DNA from: Mycobacterium sp. JS623
GTDB lineage: Bacteria > Actinomycetota > Actinomycetes > Mycobacteriales > Mycobacteriaceae
Length of the DNA stretch: 64,000 bases
Direction: 5' to 3'
Assembly (NCBI RefSeq): GCF_000328565.1
Contig: NC_019966.1
Span: 5,518,001-5,582,000 of the forward strand
The position numbers and the translations under genes were made by a program. The notes beneath the pieces were generated by a model. It was not told the origin of the DNA and searched no databases. It saw nothing but the letters and a program-made list of their open reading frames with translations. Numbering within the stretch: position 1 is the first letter of the stretch; each line of letters starts with the position of its first letter. Shown here one piece after another: positions 17,851 to 27,125 of the stretch.

Positions 17851-18207
17851 TTAGGCGTAATTAACCGTACCGTCAAGACACGCCGGACCGTCCGGTTCGT
17901 GGGTCCGGTTGGTCGGTGTGGCCGGCAACCCATGGGTCGACCTGCGTCCAGGTTTGTTCCAGCCAACACGTGGGCACTCGTCGCGCCGGTCACGGCAGTG
18001 GTAACACCTCGCGTGCGCCATCGACAACAGGCGCTCGACACCCGCGCGAGTGAGATCCACGGCGATCGCCCCGCCGTTGATCGCGCCGATTGACGTGCCG
18101 CACACCAGGTCTGGGCGCACACCCGCTTCCACCAGAGCCCGCGCCATGCCGGCCTCGGCGGCCCCGAGCACGCCACCGCCGCCTAGCACGAACGCGTTGC
18201 AGGTCAT
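17851..18207 (-). pseudogene. patatin-like phospholipase, N-terminal fragment
   Basis: Residues 6-46 match a patatin domain start: the glycine-rich oxyanion loop GGGGVLGAAEAG and the nucleophile motif GTSIGAINGG (GxSxG). Similarity is lost after about residue 63, where low-similarity sequence runs to an early stop. Normal patatins exceed 250 residues and need a distal catalytic Asp, absent here. The ATG lies 10 bases after gvpK, so it would be co-transcribed with the gvp operon. A non-functional remnant is the best reading. Confidence 0.6.
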
Positions 18208-18217
18208 TTGCGGAGGA

Positions 18218-18505
18218 TCAGCCAGGCCGGCTGGGCAGGAGCTGTCCCAATGGCCCGAGATCGAGGTTGAGGTCTTCCGGCCGAAGCCCGAAGTAGTCCC
18301 GCAATTCCGCCATCGCGTCCTCCAACCGCATCAGCCCGACGCCAAGCCGTTCGACCGCTTCCTCAGACAGGTCGCCGGCGTCCACCCGGCGCAGCGCCTG
18401 TCGCTCCATCAACTGGCGCAACAGTTCGACGATCGTGAGCACCAGTCGGCCGAGATCTCGACCGACTTCCTCGGGATCCATCTCGATCCGGCCACCCGCG
18501 GTCAT
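18218..18505 (-). CDS. gvpK: gas vesicle protein GvpK
   Basis: 95 residues from the ATG at 18505, which overlaps the gvpS stop as ATGA; a longer reading upstream is just gvpS in another frame. The sequence shows the GvpK pattern: EEVGRDLGRLVLTIVELLRQ, then MERQALRRVDAGDLSEE..ERLG and LRDYFGLRPEDLNLDLGPLG. GvpK is a minor gas-vesicle assembly protein. It is the last intact gvp gene of the operon. Confidence 0.9.
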   Translation of the reverse strand: MTAGGRIEMDPEEVGRDLGRLVLTIVELLRQLMERQALRRVDAGDLSEEAVERLGVGLMRLEDAMAELRDYFGLRPEDLNLDLGPLGQLLPSRPG

Positions 18506-18675
18506 TGCATCAACTTGTCCACGGAACTGATCAGCGCGCGCAGGTCGATGTGAACCAAGTCGACATCGGCGAGGCTGATCGTCAGATCGCCCACAACCAC
18601 CACACCGCCGCCGAGCAGACGGTCGAGCAGATCGACAAGTGCCACATCTTCGGTGGCGTTCATCGCAAGAGTCAT
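18502..18675 (-). CDS. gvpS: GvpA-family minor protein, GvpS-type
   Basis: This short gene (57 residues, MTLAMNATEDVALVDLLDRL onward) carries the GvpA/GvpJ core: LVDLLDRLLGGGVVVVGDLT, SLADVDLVHIDLRALISSVD. The family is recognised from the alternating hydrophobic alpha-beta-beta-alpha pattern. It starts at 18675, overlapping the gvpL stop (ATGA), and its TGA overlaps the gvpK start. Its position between gvpL and gvpK is that of gvpS in Streptomyces-type clusters. It probably caps or nucleates the vesicle. Confidence 0.85.
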   Translation of the reverse strand: MTLAMNATEDVALVDLLDRLLGGGVVVVGDLTISLADVDLVHIDLRALISSVDKLMQ

Positions 18676-19439
18676 GAATCAACCTTCGCTGCAAAGGAAT
18701 ACGGTGCCCACGGACCCGTCAACTCCAGCCGAAGATCGACGCGCGACATGGCGTGCACCCGCTCTTCGAACTGCACCGCTTCGGCATCGTCGACCAGGTA
18801 AGCGGCATTGAGGATCATCGGCTCGGGGCGTCCGCTGAGCCGGGCGTCCTGCAACGGGTACCGGCGGCTCTCGACAGCGACGGTCGCGAGCTGTTCGTGC
18901 GCGTCTTCCGCCGCCTCGAGAAGGTCCTGGCGCCGACGTGCTGTGCGGTCGCGTTGGGAGCGGCGGCGCAACAAGTACGCCGTGCCCGGCGCGTCAGAGG
19001 AGGAGCCAGGCTCCTCGTCTGACGCATCCGTAGCGGGTGTCGCATACCCTTTGACACTCCATTCCGAACGGCTGCGCACCCGATCGAGTGTCGCGACCAG
19101 TTCAGCCTGGCGGTTCTCAAGCAATTCGCGAACACCCGCGTCGCCCAGAAAAACGGTGGCCATCCGGACAGGCGCGACCGGATGGTCCTGCGCGAGCCGG
19201 GCGACCACCTCGTGGTGCACTCTTGCGAGCTTGCCGAGCCACTCCAAATCCTCCATGTGCTCGTGAATCGCGTTCTCGCTGAAGCGTTGCCGATCCACCG
19301 ATGCGACGACGGCGGCTAGTGTGCCCTCGACGATGGTGCGGACCGGAACGTCGTCGACGCCCTTGACGTCGGCCAGCGCGCGGGAATCGGCCAGCGCGCT
19401 GTCACCGATCGCGTATAGGTAGACGTTGTGGTCACTCAT
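18672..19439 (-). CDS. gvpL: gas vesicle protein GvpL (GvpL/GvpF family)
   Basis: 255 residues starting MSDHNVYLYAIG at 19439; sequence upstream of this overlaps gvpJ and is not family-like. GvpL/F features: N-terminal YLYAIG, the HEHMEDLEWLGKLARVHHEVV helix, PVAPVRMATVFLGDAGV, and a C-terminal LNAAYLVDD...LELTGPWAPYSF. These proteins are structural/assembly components that bind GvpA. An Asp/Glu/Ser-rich insertion (DASDEEPGSSSD) sits mid-protein. It overlaps gvpJ by 8 bases. Confidence 0.88.
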   Translation of the reverse strand: MSDHNVYLYAIGDSALADSRALADVKGVDDVPVRTIVEGTLAAVVASVDRQRFSENAIHEHMEDLEWLGKLARVHHEVVARLAQDHPVAPVRMATVFLGDAGVRELLENRQAELVATLDRVRSRSEWSVKGYATPATDASDEEPGSSSDAPGTAYLLRRRSQRDRTARRRQDLLEAAEDAHEQLATVAVESRRYPLQDARLSGRPEPMILNAAYLVDDAEAVQFEERVHAMSRVDLRLELTGPWAPYSFAAKVDS

Positions 19440-19821
19440 CCGCGTCAACGATCTCGGTGCGGCGACTCCGACGACGGCTACTGTTGGTCTGCGGCGATCC
19501 TGACCCGTCCCCATTGGAAGCCTCGAGCTCTCCTATGCGGTCCCGCAGTCGGCGGTTCTCCACCGCCAAGTCGCCTCCGCCCGAACTGAGCGACGGGTCG
19601 TGCTCCCACCAGTCGATGCCCATCTCCCTGGCCTTGTCGACGGAGGCCACGAGCAGCCTGATCTTGATCGTCAGCAGCTCGATGTCCAGCAGATTTATCT
19701 GGATATCGCCTGCAATCACGATTCCCTTGTCGAGCACCCGTTCCAGAATGTCGGCGAGGTTCGTGCTTTCCTGACGGTGGTCGAGCTGGGACCGGCCAGT
19801 TGGATAGAGGTCACCGTTCAC
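19432..19821 (-). CDS. gvpJ: gas vesicle protein GvpJ (GvpA family)
   Basis: 129 residues from GTG 19821 (GTGA overlap with gvpO). The GvpA-like core occupies about residues 20-75 (LADILERVLDKGIVIAGDIQ, INLLDIELLTIKIRLLVASV). It is followed by a GIDWWEHDP segment typical of GvpJ, a coiled-coil-like ENRRLRDRIGELE and a basic tail. GvpJ is a minor shell protein involved in nucleation or tip formation. It sits between gvpO and gvpL. Confidence 0.88.
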   Translation of the reverse strand: MNGDLYPTGRSQLDHRQESTNLADILERVLDKGIVIAGDIQINLLDIELLTIKIRLLVASVDKAREMGIDWWEHDPSLSSGGGDLAVENRRLRDRIGELEASNGDGSGSPQTNSSRRRSRRTEIVDADE

Positions 19822-20174
19822 CGCGATCCCCCGAACGTCTGACCGCGCAAATAGCGCTTGGTGCGACGGTAGGAGGAGAGCTCACCGTCTTCGTCCAAAT
19901 GCACCTCGTAGGTAGCCAGAATATCCGCCGAGTCTGGAATCCGATGGCTCTCAACCACTTCGACCCCGACCCCCCATCCGTTGTCGTTGCGTTCCACGGA
20001 GATCACGCCCTCCACATCGTGGCCGGTGAGGTCGGCCATCTGTTCCATCGCCGCCCGAGCGACTTTCGCTGTGGAGAGCCGCCGCGGCCGCTGCCCGTTA
20101 GCTCGGTCACCGGACGGGCGCGGCGATTCGGTCGGCGCCCTTCGGCGTCGAGGTCGATCGGTCTGTTCAGTCAT
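19818..20174 (-). CDS. gvpO: gas vesicle protein GvpO
   Basis: 118 residues. An Arg/Pro-rich N-terminus is followed by the GvpO domain: NGWGVGVEVVESHRIPDSAD, then ILATYEVHLDEDGELSSYRR and TKRYLRGQ. GvpO is an actinobacterial and haloarchaeal accessory protein needed for vesicle formation. In Streptomyces clusters gvpO usually precedes gvpA; here it lies between gvpG and gvpJ, a rearranged order. It overlaps gvpJ by four bases. Confidence 0.9.
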   Translation of the reverse strand: MTEQTDRPRRRRAPTESPRPSGDRANGQRPRRLSTAKVARAAMEQMADLTGHDVEGVISVERNDNGWGVGVEVVESHRIPDSADILATYEVHLDEDGELSSYRRTKRYLRGQTFGGSR

Positions 20175-20199
20175 GGGTGCTCCACGGGTCCTCCGCGGT

Positions 20200-20430
20200 T
20201 TACTCCTCCCGGTGAATCAGCCGGTGAAGTAACTCGTCCTCCCACTCGGCACACTCCTGCTCGGTCAGCTCGCCCGATTGCCGGGCTTCCTCGACGCGGT
20301 CGAGTTCGGCGCGGATGTTCGCCGGGTCGTAGTACTGCTCTACGGCGTACTCCTGGATCTGTTCTGCCACCCACACCACGCCGCGGACAGGTGCAAGCGG
20401 AAGAGTCAGCAATCCGGTGAACAAGCCCAT
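20200..20430 (-). CDS. gvpG: gas vesicle protein GvpG
   Basis: 76 residues. The GvpG pattern is clear: MGLFTGLLTLPLAPVRGVVW, EQIQEYAVEQYYDPANIRAE, LDRVEEARQSGELTEQEC.EWEDELLHRL. GvpG is a small assembly factor encoded beside gvpF in almost all clusters. It begins 3 bases after the gvpF stop and is followed by a 25-base gap to gvpO, the widest spacing between gvp genes in this operon. Confidence 0.9.
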   Translation of the reverse strand: MGLFTGLLTLPLAPVRGVVWVAEQIQEYAVEQYYDPANIRAELDRVEEARQSGELTEQECAEWEDELLHRLIHREE

Positions 20431-20433
20431 GGT

Positions 20434-21165
20434 TCAGCCCGCCGGCACGAAGTCGTAGGGGGCCAGCGGGCCAACGAGGCGGACGCGCACGCGGCCGGCA
20501 AGGTCGCGGCCGACCCCTTCCACAGCGTCATCGAAGTTCTCGACGCGGTCGCGGGCGACAAGGAACGCAGCATTCAGCACCTCGTCAGGCTGAGTCAGCC
20601 GGCGCGGTGACATGTCCACGGCGAATGGCTTCAGCCGGTCCAGTACACGCACGGCCACCTCATCACGCCGTTGCTGCATCGCAGTAACCACGAGTTCCCC
20701 CAAGCGAATCCGGTCGTAATATGTCGCATCCTCCGGCAGCCCACGCACCCGCTCGCGCAGCTCCATGATTTCGTCGTCGGCCTCTGCGATCTCGCGGAGC
20801 ACAGGCTCTTGCTCGAAACGGCCCTTCACGGTGAACTGAACCAAACCGTCCAGTCGGGCGAGGGCCTCCATGAACCGTTCCTGATTGGGCGCGAGCAGTT
20901 CCGACACCACGCCGTCCTCTTCCACGACGGCCGGAAAGCGCATGGGCAGCACGGCCGTCCGCTCGGCGACTGCATCCAGCACCCGCTCGTGTGCGATCAG
21001 GTCGTCGCGGGTGCCGAGCGGACGGCCGGTGGGCAGATCGCTCACGATCGCCGCGACCCGCTGATGCGCGATTGTGCCGACTCGGCCGGGTCCCAATCCC
21101 TGGAGATCCGGCGGCAGTTCGGCGTCCGCCTTGACCAATCCGTAGACGTAGGTGGCGGTCATCAC
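20434..21165 (-). CDS. gvpF: gas vesicle protein GvpF (GvpL/GvpF family)
   Basis: 243 residues starting ATG 21165 or 21162 (tandem ATGs overlapping the gvpA stop). Family features: [12 protein letters not shown] start, the [25 protein letters not shown] segment, [11 protein letters not shown] and the end [15 protein letters not shown]. GvpF binds GvpA and lines or nucleates the gas-facing surface. Its position directly after gvpA is the canonical order. Confidence 0.9.
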   Translation of the reverse strand: MMTATYVYGLVKADAELPPDLQGLGPGRVGTIAHQRVAAIVSDLPTGRPLGTRDDLIAHERVLDAVAERTAVLPMRFPAVVEEDGVVSELLAPNQERFMEALARLDGLVQFTVKGRFEQEPVLREIAEADDEIMELRERVRGLPEDATYYDRIRLGELVVTAMQQRRDEVAVRVLDRLKPFAVDMSPRRLTQPDEVLNAAFLVARDRVENFDDAVEGVGRDLAGRVRVRLVGPLAPYDFVPAG

Positions 21166-21607
21166 CGTCGCTCCCTGGCCCGCGGCCGCGGACGTCGCCG
21201 CGGCGCCGGCTCCTCCTCCGCTTCGTCCTCGTCCTCATCGTCGCCACGCCGACCTCTGGTGAACATCTCTCCCACCTTCTCGACCGCACCCTCAATCGCG
21301 CCGGAGCTCTTTCCTTTCGCGCCGCCCTCGGTCACCGACTTCGCAAGATCTCCCAAGTCCTTGCCGCCGTGGGCGTAAAGGTCCAGCCGGTTAGTCGCTT
21401 CGGCGAACCGAAGGAATGTGTCCACGCTGGCGACCACGATCCGCGCGTCGATGGTGAGCAGCTCGATTCCCACAAGGGACACCCGAACGAACACGTCGAT
21501 GACGAGGCCCTTGTCGAGAATGAGTTCGATGACGTCGGCCAAGTTGCCGGATCGACCGCCGCCAGATCGCTCGACTGGGCTGTTACGGCCTTGATGCGTC
21601 GCCACTG

Positions 21608-21611
<4 letters not shown>
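21162..21611 (-). CDS. gvpA: major gas vesicle structural protein GvpA, with long charged tail
   Basis: 149 residues. Residues 23-80 are the conserved shell-forming fold: [56 protein letters not shown]. This is the best match of the three family members to true GvpA ([17 protein letters not shown]). Unusually it continues for about 65 residues. The extension includes an acidic run ([11 protein letters not shown]) and a final Pro/Arg-rich basic end ([13 protein letters not shown]), where typical GvpA is about 70-80 residues. It is the third gene of the operon. Confidence 0.88.
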
Positions 21612-22826
<1,215 letters not shown>

Positions 22827-22837
<11 letters not shown>

Positions 22838-23663
22838 TTACCTCCCGGCGTGTAGGGGTTGTGCGCGATGCCCTCCGGCTCACTGGGGCCTTCTTCGGTG
22901 TCCGCTTCGACGAAGTCGCGGCCTTCTTCGCTGCCGGCTTACGGCCGCTGGCCTTCTTGGCGCCGGACGCGCTGCGCGCGGTTTTGCGGCCGCCGGATGC
23001 CGATGACCCGGTGCTGGAGGAACGGCTGCGGCTTGTCGCCCGACCGTTGCCTGACGCACTCTTAGCGGCGGCGGATCGGCCGGTGCCCGAACGACTTGCA
23101 GCGGTAGAGCGTGACCGACCAGTCCCCCGGGCGGCGGATCGGCCGGTGCCGGAACGACTTGTAGCGGTAGAGCGTGATCGACCACTCCCCCGGACGGCGG
23201 TACGGCCCAAGCGGCCACGACCGGACGTGCGCGTCGTCTGCTCTTCCTCGTCCTGCTCGTCGTCGACGTCATCACCGTCGTAGACCTCGTCGCGAGAGCT
23301 CAGGTCGAGGTCATCAAGGTCAGCAACCCGGCGCACACCGCTGTCTGCTTTTCGCTGTATGTCGCTCAAGTCCTCCACGCGGCGACCCACCCGGTCGGTC
23401 AGCGCCTCGACCTGGCGAGTGGCTACCGCCATGGCCGCCCCCTTACCGGCTTCAAGCAGCCGGCCTCGCACTTGATCCGTCAACGCGGACAGTTCTGGTG
23501 ACTCCCCGAGGAGTCGACCTGCCTGCCCGAGCATCTGTCCAGGACCGCCCAACTGGCGTCCGGCCGCCCAGCCTCCAAGCGCCAGCGCGACCTTCATCTT
23601 CTTGGTACGTCCGAGGAAGTATCCTCCGGCGACCCCGAGCGCTACACGGGCTCCACATTTCAC
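22827..23663 (-). CDS. gvp-cluster accessory protein with basic Ala/Lys/Arg/Ser-rich tail
   Basis: 278 residues from GTG 23663, preceded by AGGAG at a good distance. The first about 90 residues are helical with a glycine-rich hydrophobic start (ALGVAGGYFLGRTKK). A short acidic patch (DGDDVDDEQDEEEQ) follows. The rest is a histone-like tail rich in Ser/Arg then Lys/Ala (KKASGRKPAAKKAATSSKR). It contains a 21-residue internal repeat. It is the first gene of the gvp operon and overlaps the acidic SRPBCC gene by 11 bases. Confidence 0.65.
23071..23196. repeat. in-frame 63-bp tandem duplication
   Basis: Two adjacent 63-bp units (starting at about 23071 and 23134) with only a few mismatches encode two copies of a 21-residue Ser/Arg/Gly block in the basic tail of the first gvp-operon gene. 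Reading frame is kept, so the length of the tail can vary without disruption. Confidence 0.75.
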
Positions 23664-23692
23664 GACATACTCCTAGGCTCGATTTGTACTCT

Positions 23693-23720
23693 GCACGTGA
23701 TGCAAGGCACGTGATGCAAG
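23693..23720. promoter_or_regulatory. direct repeat with CACGTG cores upstream of the gvp operon
   Basis: GCACGTGATGCAAG occurs twice in immediate tandem (23693-23706, 23707-23720), 30 bases before the first gvp-operon start. Each copy contains the palindrome CACGTG. On the coding strand each reads TTGCATCACGTGC, so TTGCAT could act as a -35-like element; the downstream TACAAA is a possible -10. Inference: promoter and activator/repressor binding region of the operon. Confidence 0.5.
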
Positions 23721-24794
23721 GGCGCTTCGCAATTCGATCTAACTGAGCCCCACATGTCCGCCGGATACCCCTGCGGTCTAATGCCAAACGTCATCGGCTC
23801 AATTTCCGATCGGATTCCTGGCACACCAGCTTGATTGCAGAATTCGTCGACCAATGGCGAAGTTTCGGCGTCCCAGCTACGCTGACGGGACAGCAGCGAC
23901 TGCTCGTCTTCATGTATTCGCAGCGGCCGGACACCCTATTTGACCTGGCCTTTTAGTCACGGCGGACGCCTTGCTGCCGTCGAGGTGGGAATCCTAACCC
24001 GCGCCGTAACAACACTGGCAAACTCCGATTGGGATTGAACGCTCCGCCTTGAGAGGCAATTCAATTGCGACTCACGCTTAAATCCAAAGGCGTAACTTAG
24101 ATCGGCTCTACACCGACTATCGAGGACGGCGGAAATCGCGCATTGTTGCCACGATAACGCGGCCGCCAATCGACAAAAGGGCGAATACACACGATTGCCG
24201 ATTACTGGCGGTCAAATGCCGACTTTGTCAAGGGATTGGCGGCATTCAGGTCTCACCAATTGAATCTCGGGGCGATACTTCGTACGAGAGACATCCTTGT
24301 CGTTGGCGCAGTTCCGTGTCGCGTCCGATCGGCCGATCACCCGTGGCGACCCCCTTCGTCGACGGGTCTTGCTCTGGAAGCCGGGCAGCGGTGCAATGCG
24401 GTGAATTCCTCTGAACCAGTTGGGAACCCACGTTTGCGTCTCGCGACCGCCGACTGGCCGAGACGTATCCGGACTGCTGACCAATGCTCTGGATCTCAGG
24501 ACGTGGGATCTCCGAATGGCGCTGCACGTGCAATTGACGGCTTACGAGTCAGTTAATTTCGAGGCAAATGTTGTGATGCCGGTCACTAATCGACGCCTAG
24601 ACGCCCCGCTGGCCTGCGCGCCGACCCGCGAAGTTTGCCGCGACGTCGTAGCATCCATCGCGTTCCACACGCCGAGCCACTCGTCCAAGAGCGCGCTATC
24701 AACTCGCTGAACCCATAACGGCGGGCCGCTTCCGACGCGAGCGACAATAAATGCCGCCTCGAGGTGATCCCTCCATCGAGCGGGTGAACGTGTT
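23721..24794. other. gene-poor, lower-GC segment upstream of the gvp operon
   Basis: About 1.07 kb without a convincing gene. One possible decayed 3' end reads on the plus strand from about 23830 to the TAG at 23954-23956 (FVDQWRSFGVPATLTGQQRL, then LVFMYSQRPDTLFDLAF); no start or upstream frame supports it. The remainder contains no long codon-biased frame on either strand and is noticeably AT-richer than the host genes. It is probably decayed element DNA. Confidence 0.4.
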
Positions 24795-25004
24795 CTAGTT
24801 GGCAAACCGGCCGACGGCGACGCGGGCCGGGGCGTCGAGGCCGTAGAGCTTGGCGCCCTCAAGCAGTTCGGCAATCGACTCGGCCTCGCGGCGTGCGAGC
24901 AGGTGCGACACCGCCTGCCGTGCGCCGCTCTCGTCGCTGTAGTCGAGCGCGTCGGCGATCTGGGCATAGGTTTGTCCTTGCAGCCGTAGCTCGACCGCCC
25001 GCAT
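24795..25004 (-). CDS. small helix-turn-helix protein, phage-like
   Basis: 69 residues from the ATG at 25004; the open frame extends about 14 residues further upstream (including LNERQRA) without a clear start. The recognisable part is ELRLQGQTYAQIADALDYSD followed by ESGARQAVSHLLARREAES. This resembles helix-turn-helix segments found in actinophage small-terminase-like or regulatory proteins. The C-terminus diverges quickly, so it may be truncated. Confidence 0.45.
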   Translation of the reverse strand: MRAVELRLQGQTYAQIADALDYSDESGARQAVSHLLARREAESIAELLEGAKLYGLDAPARVAVGRFAN

Positions 25005-25105
25005 GGCGCGCTGACGCTCGTTTAGGCTGGCGCACGGCGTTACTGGTTCATTGTTTGGTTATCCGTTTCTCGGGTCGGACAGGGATTGGCCGGACGGCGG
25101 GTTGG

Positions 25106-25230
25106 TCACAGCACCAGCGGCACTCGGGCACGGTTCGCAGCGGCCAGGCGCGCGTCGCCGAGGCCGACGTAGTTGCGGTCCTTGACCTTGATAGCAGTGA
25201 AGAAAGTTCTCACGGGGTTCGTCCAGCTGA
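25106..25230 (-). pseudogene. C-terminal fragment of an unrecognised protein
   Basis: The minus-strand frame ending at TGA 25108-25106 reads WTNPVRTFFTAIKVKDRNYV followed by GLGDARLAAANRARVPLVL. The composition is protein-like, but upstream sequence in this frame soon stops making sense. A related segment (VRTFSTAIK) reappears in the repeat at 32425-32463. It lies 5' of the phage-like helix-turn-helix gene on the same strand. Likely a remnant of mobile-element DNA. Confidence 0.35.
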
Positions 25231-25258
25231 GATATCGGTGGCGCTGACTGACCGAGTG

Positions 25259-25744
25259 TTATTTCAACTCCATACCGCAGTCGAGGCTGCGGTCTTCGGT
25301 GCGATTGTGGTGGCACTCTCGGGCGATGGTTAACGCCCGAGCGAAGCTCTGTGCGGCCGCCTGCCAGCCTTGGTGTATCGCCCGCCGGCGCTGCACCGTG
25401 ACTGCGCGGCGGTCGCGGACGCCGCGGATGCGTTGCGGCAGTGCGGCGCTGGGTGTTTGGGCAGCGACCTCGTGTGCGGTGATGGGCTGGTCGTGGCTGG
25501 CGATAATGGCGCGGGCGAGACGACCGGCGCGCTGCGCACTGCCGCGGTCCATGACATGCGCTGGGCAGCGGGTCGCCGCCAAACTCCTGTTCGGCGGGCC
25601 GTTGGTAGATGTAGGCGCTGTTGGTGTCGCGGCCTCGTGTCGGTTCCCTCGGCGGAATATGAGTGGCTGCCCGACACTGGTGTGCAACAGGTGGACCCGG
25701 CGATCGCTGGGCAGAAGGCCTGGAGCGACTGCATGGTGTTGCAC
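25259..25744 (-). other. region with an uncertain minus-strand ORF
   Basis: A 161-codon minus-strand frame exists here, and plus-strand frames also stay open over it. The translation is rich in Ala, Arg and His with no recognisable domain. The only protein-like portion is near the C-terminal half (FARALTIARECHHNRTEDRS). It may be a decayed gene on the minus strand, divergent from the DUF2510 gene. I cannot support a functional call. Confidence 0.25.
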
Positions 25745-25778
25745 ACGGCCGCGGAGTACCGATGGATTGTCGACGGCA

Positions 25779-26675
25779 ATGGTGACTGAGCCCGGTTGGT
25801 ACCCCGACCCATTGGGCGGTCAGGGTGCCCGCTACTGGGATGGCACCCAATGGGAAGGCGCCATTCAGCTGGGCCCGCCGACAGCGCCCGAGGAATTCCC
25901 AGAGCCGCCAACGACACAAGAGAAGTCGCGACCCCAGTGGCCCGTCTGGGTGGGATTGAGTTTGGCCGTCGTAATCGCTGTCGGCTCTGCAGTATTCGTG
26001 TTAACGCGCCCAACTGGCGAAGGTACGAAGGCGGCGCCAACGATTACGCCGACTACGACGCCAGGCCCGACGGTGTCTCGGGCCGACCAGGTCGCCGCAG
26101 AGGTGCAGTCGTCGATGCAGTCCAAGCTGGACACAGATCCAGACCTTTCGCCTCTGCGCCTCAAGGTGAATCACGTCGACCTAGTCAACAAAGCCGGCAA
26201 CGAATACAAGGGCATTGCGACGGTGACGACCTCGCGCGGCAAGAGCCACGATGTGGCGATTGACGTCACAGCGGATGGCGACAAAGTCGTGTGGGAGGCG
26301 GCGCCTGGCGCATTCCTGTTTGCAGTCCAGGACATGCCGACGCAAGCGCCAGCGCCCACCGCGGCCGCACCGCCACCGCCACCGTCGACGGTCGTTCTAC
26401 CGCCGCCCCCGGGAGCGGGACCTCTCGAGAATTTCAAAATCTGCCCATCCGGCTTGAGTGGCGTTGCCACTGATGAGACAAGCTGCGCCTTCGCAGACAA
26501 CGTTCGCGCATCGTGGTATTCACAGCCAGGCCAGAGCGTTATCGCCTACAGCCCGGTAACCCACCAGTCATACCTAATGACGTGCGCGCCGGCGACGACC
26601 AACGTGTGGCCGGGAGCGAAGCGTTGCTCCGGCGTCAATGCCCAAGGCACGATCCTGATCGTCTACATCAACTAA
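25779..26675 (+). CDS. DUF2510 membrane-anchored protein
   Basis: 298 residues from ATG 25779 (next codon GTG is an alternative). The N-terminal DUF2510 motif is exact: GWYPDPLGGQGARYWDGTQW. A Pro-rich linker leads to one membrane segment (VWVGLSLAVVIAVGSAVFVL, about residues 51-70). An extracytoplasmic region follows (about residues 105-190, RADQVAAEVQSSMQSKLDTD onward, DUF4333-like), then a Pro-rich stretch and a Cys-containing C-terminal domain (NFKICPSGL...ETSCAFADN). Function unknown; common in mycobacteria. Confidence 0.75.
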   Translation: MVTEPGWYPDPLGGQGARYWDGTQWEGAIQLGPPTAPEEFPEPPTTQEKSRPQWPVWVGLSLAVVIAVGSAVFVLTRPTGEGTKAAPTITPTTTPGPTVSRADQVAAEVQSSMQSKLDTDPDLSPLRLKVNHVDLVNKAGNEYKGIATVTTSRGKSHDVAIDVTADGDKVVWEAAPGAFLFAVQDMPTQAPAPTAAAPPPPPSTVVLPPPPGAGPLENFKICPSGLSGVATDETSCAFADNVRASWYSQPGQSVIAYSPVTHQSYLMTCAPATTNVWPGAKRCSGVNAQGTILIVYIN

Positions 26676-27125
26676 GCGAGCATGGGCGTCCATGGCATCG
26701 GCGTTGCCTTTTGTCGCTCGATCGGTCGAGGTGCCCGTCGGTGACGACGATAGTGCTGATGGATTCGCGGCCGGGGTGCCGTTGTACGGCGGGCAGTGGG
26801 CCGGCCGGCTTTGGAGACGCAGGTGTGCCGAGGTCGTGCACGCGGGCCTCGTGCGAAGCCCGGCTTCCCCCTACTTACCCGCTGTTCGCGCTGAGACGAC
26901 CTGCATCTGCGACCATTTGACCGCCAGTCGGAAGGCGACTGAATTGGCCTGTCTCCCAAAGACTCTCGGACCGGTCTGACAAGGGGAATCGTCTCAAGCT
27001 GTTCCCCGTCAACTCTCCGAGTTCGTATCTAGTGTGACAACGTTGTGACAACTCCTTCGGCAGAGCCGTTAGTTCTCGGAATGTCCGCGTGTTTGCTGGA
27101 GCATGGCGACGGGCATCCGTCTTGT
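26676..27125. other. intergenic segment with a dispersed repeat
   Basis: 450 bases with no supportable gene; the short open frames lack family features. Positions 26990-27034 (CGTCTCAAGCTGTTCCCCG and onward) match 31231-31274 with scattered substitutions, so a dispersed repeat of the island ends here. Two tandem GTGACAAC-like units follow at 27033-27050. Confidence 0.45.

Noticed and set aside
18509..18694. N-terminal extension of GvpK to 158 residues
   Set aside because: The extension coincides with gvpS in another frame and is Arg-rich nonsense; the ATGA overlap at 18502-18505 fixes the GvpK start.
23071..23196. CRISPR-like repeats
   Set aside because: Two 63-bp units without spacers lie inside a coding region and encode an in-frame protein repeat. 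No CRISPR array or cas gene is seen anywhere in the window.
25059..25919. 286-codon minus-strand frame opposite the DUF2510 start
   Set aside because: It is Pro/Arg-rich without domains and covers the N-terminus of a well-supported plus-strand gene.
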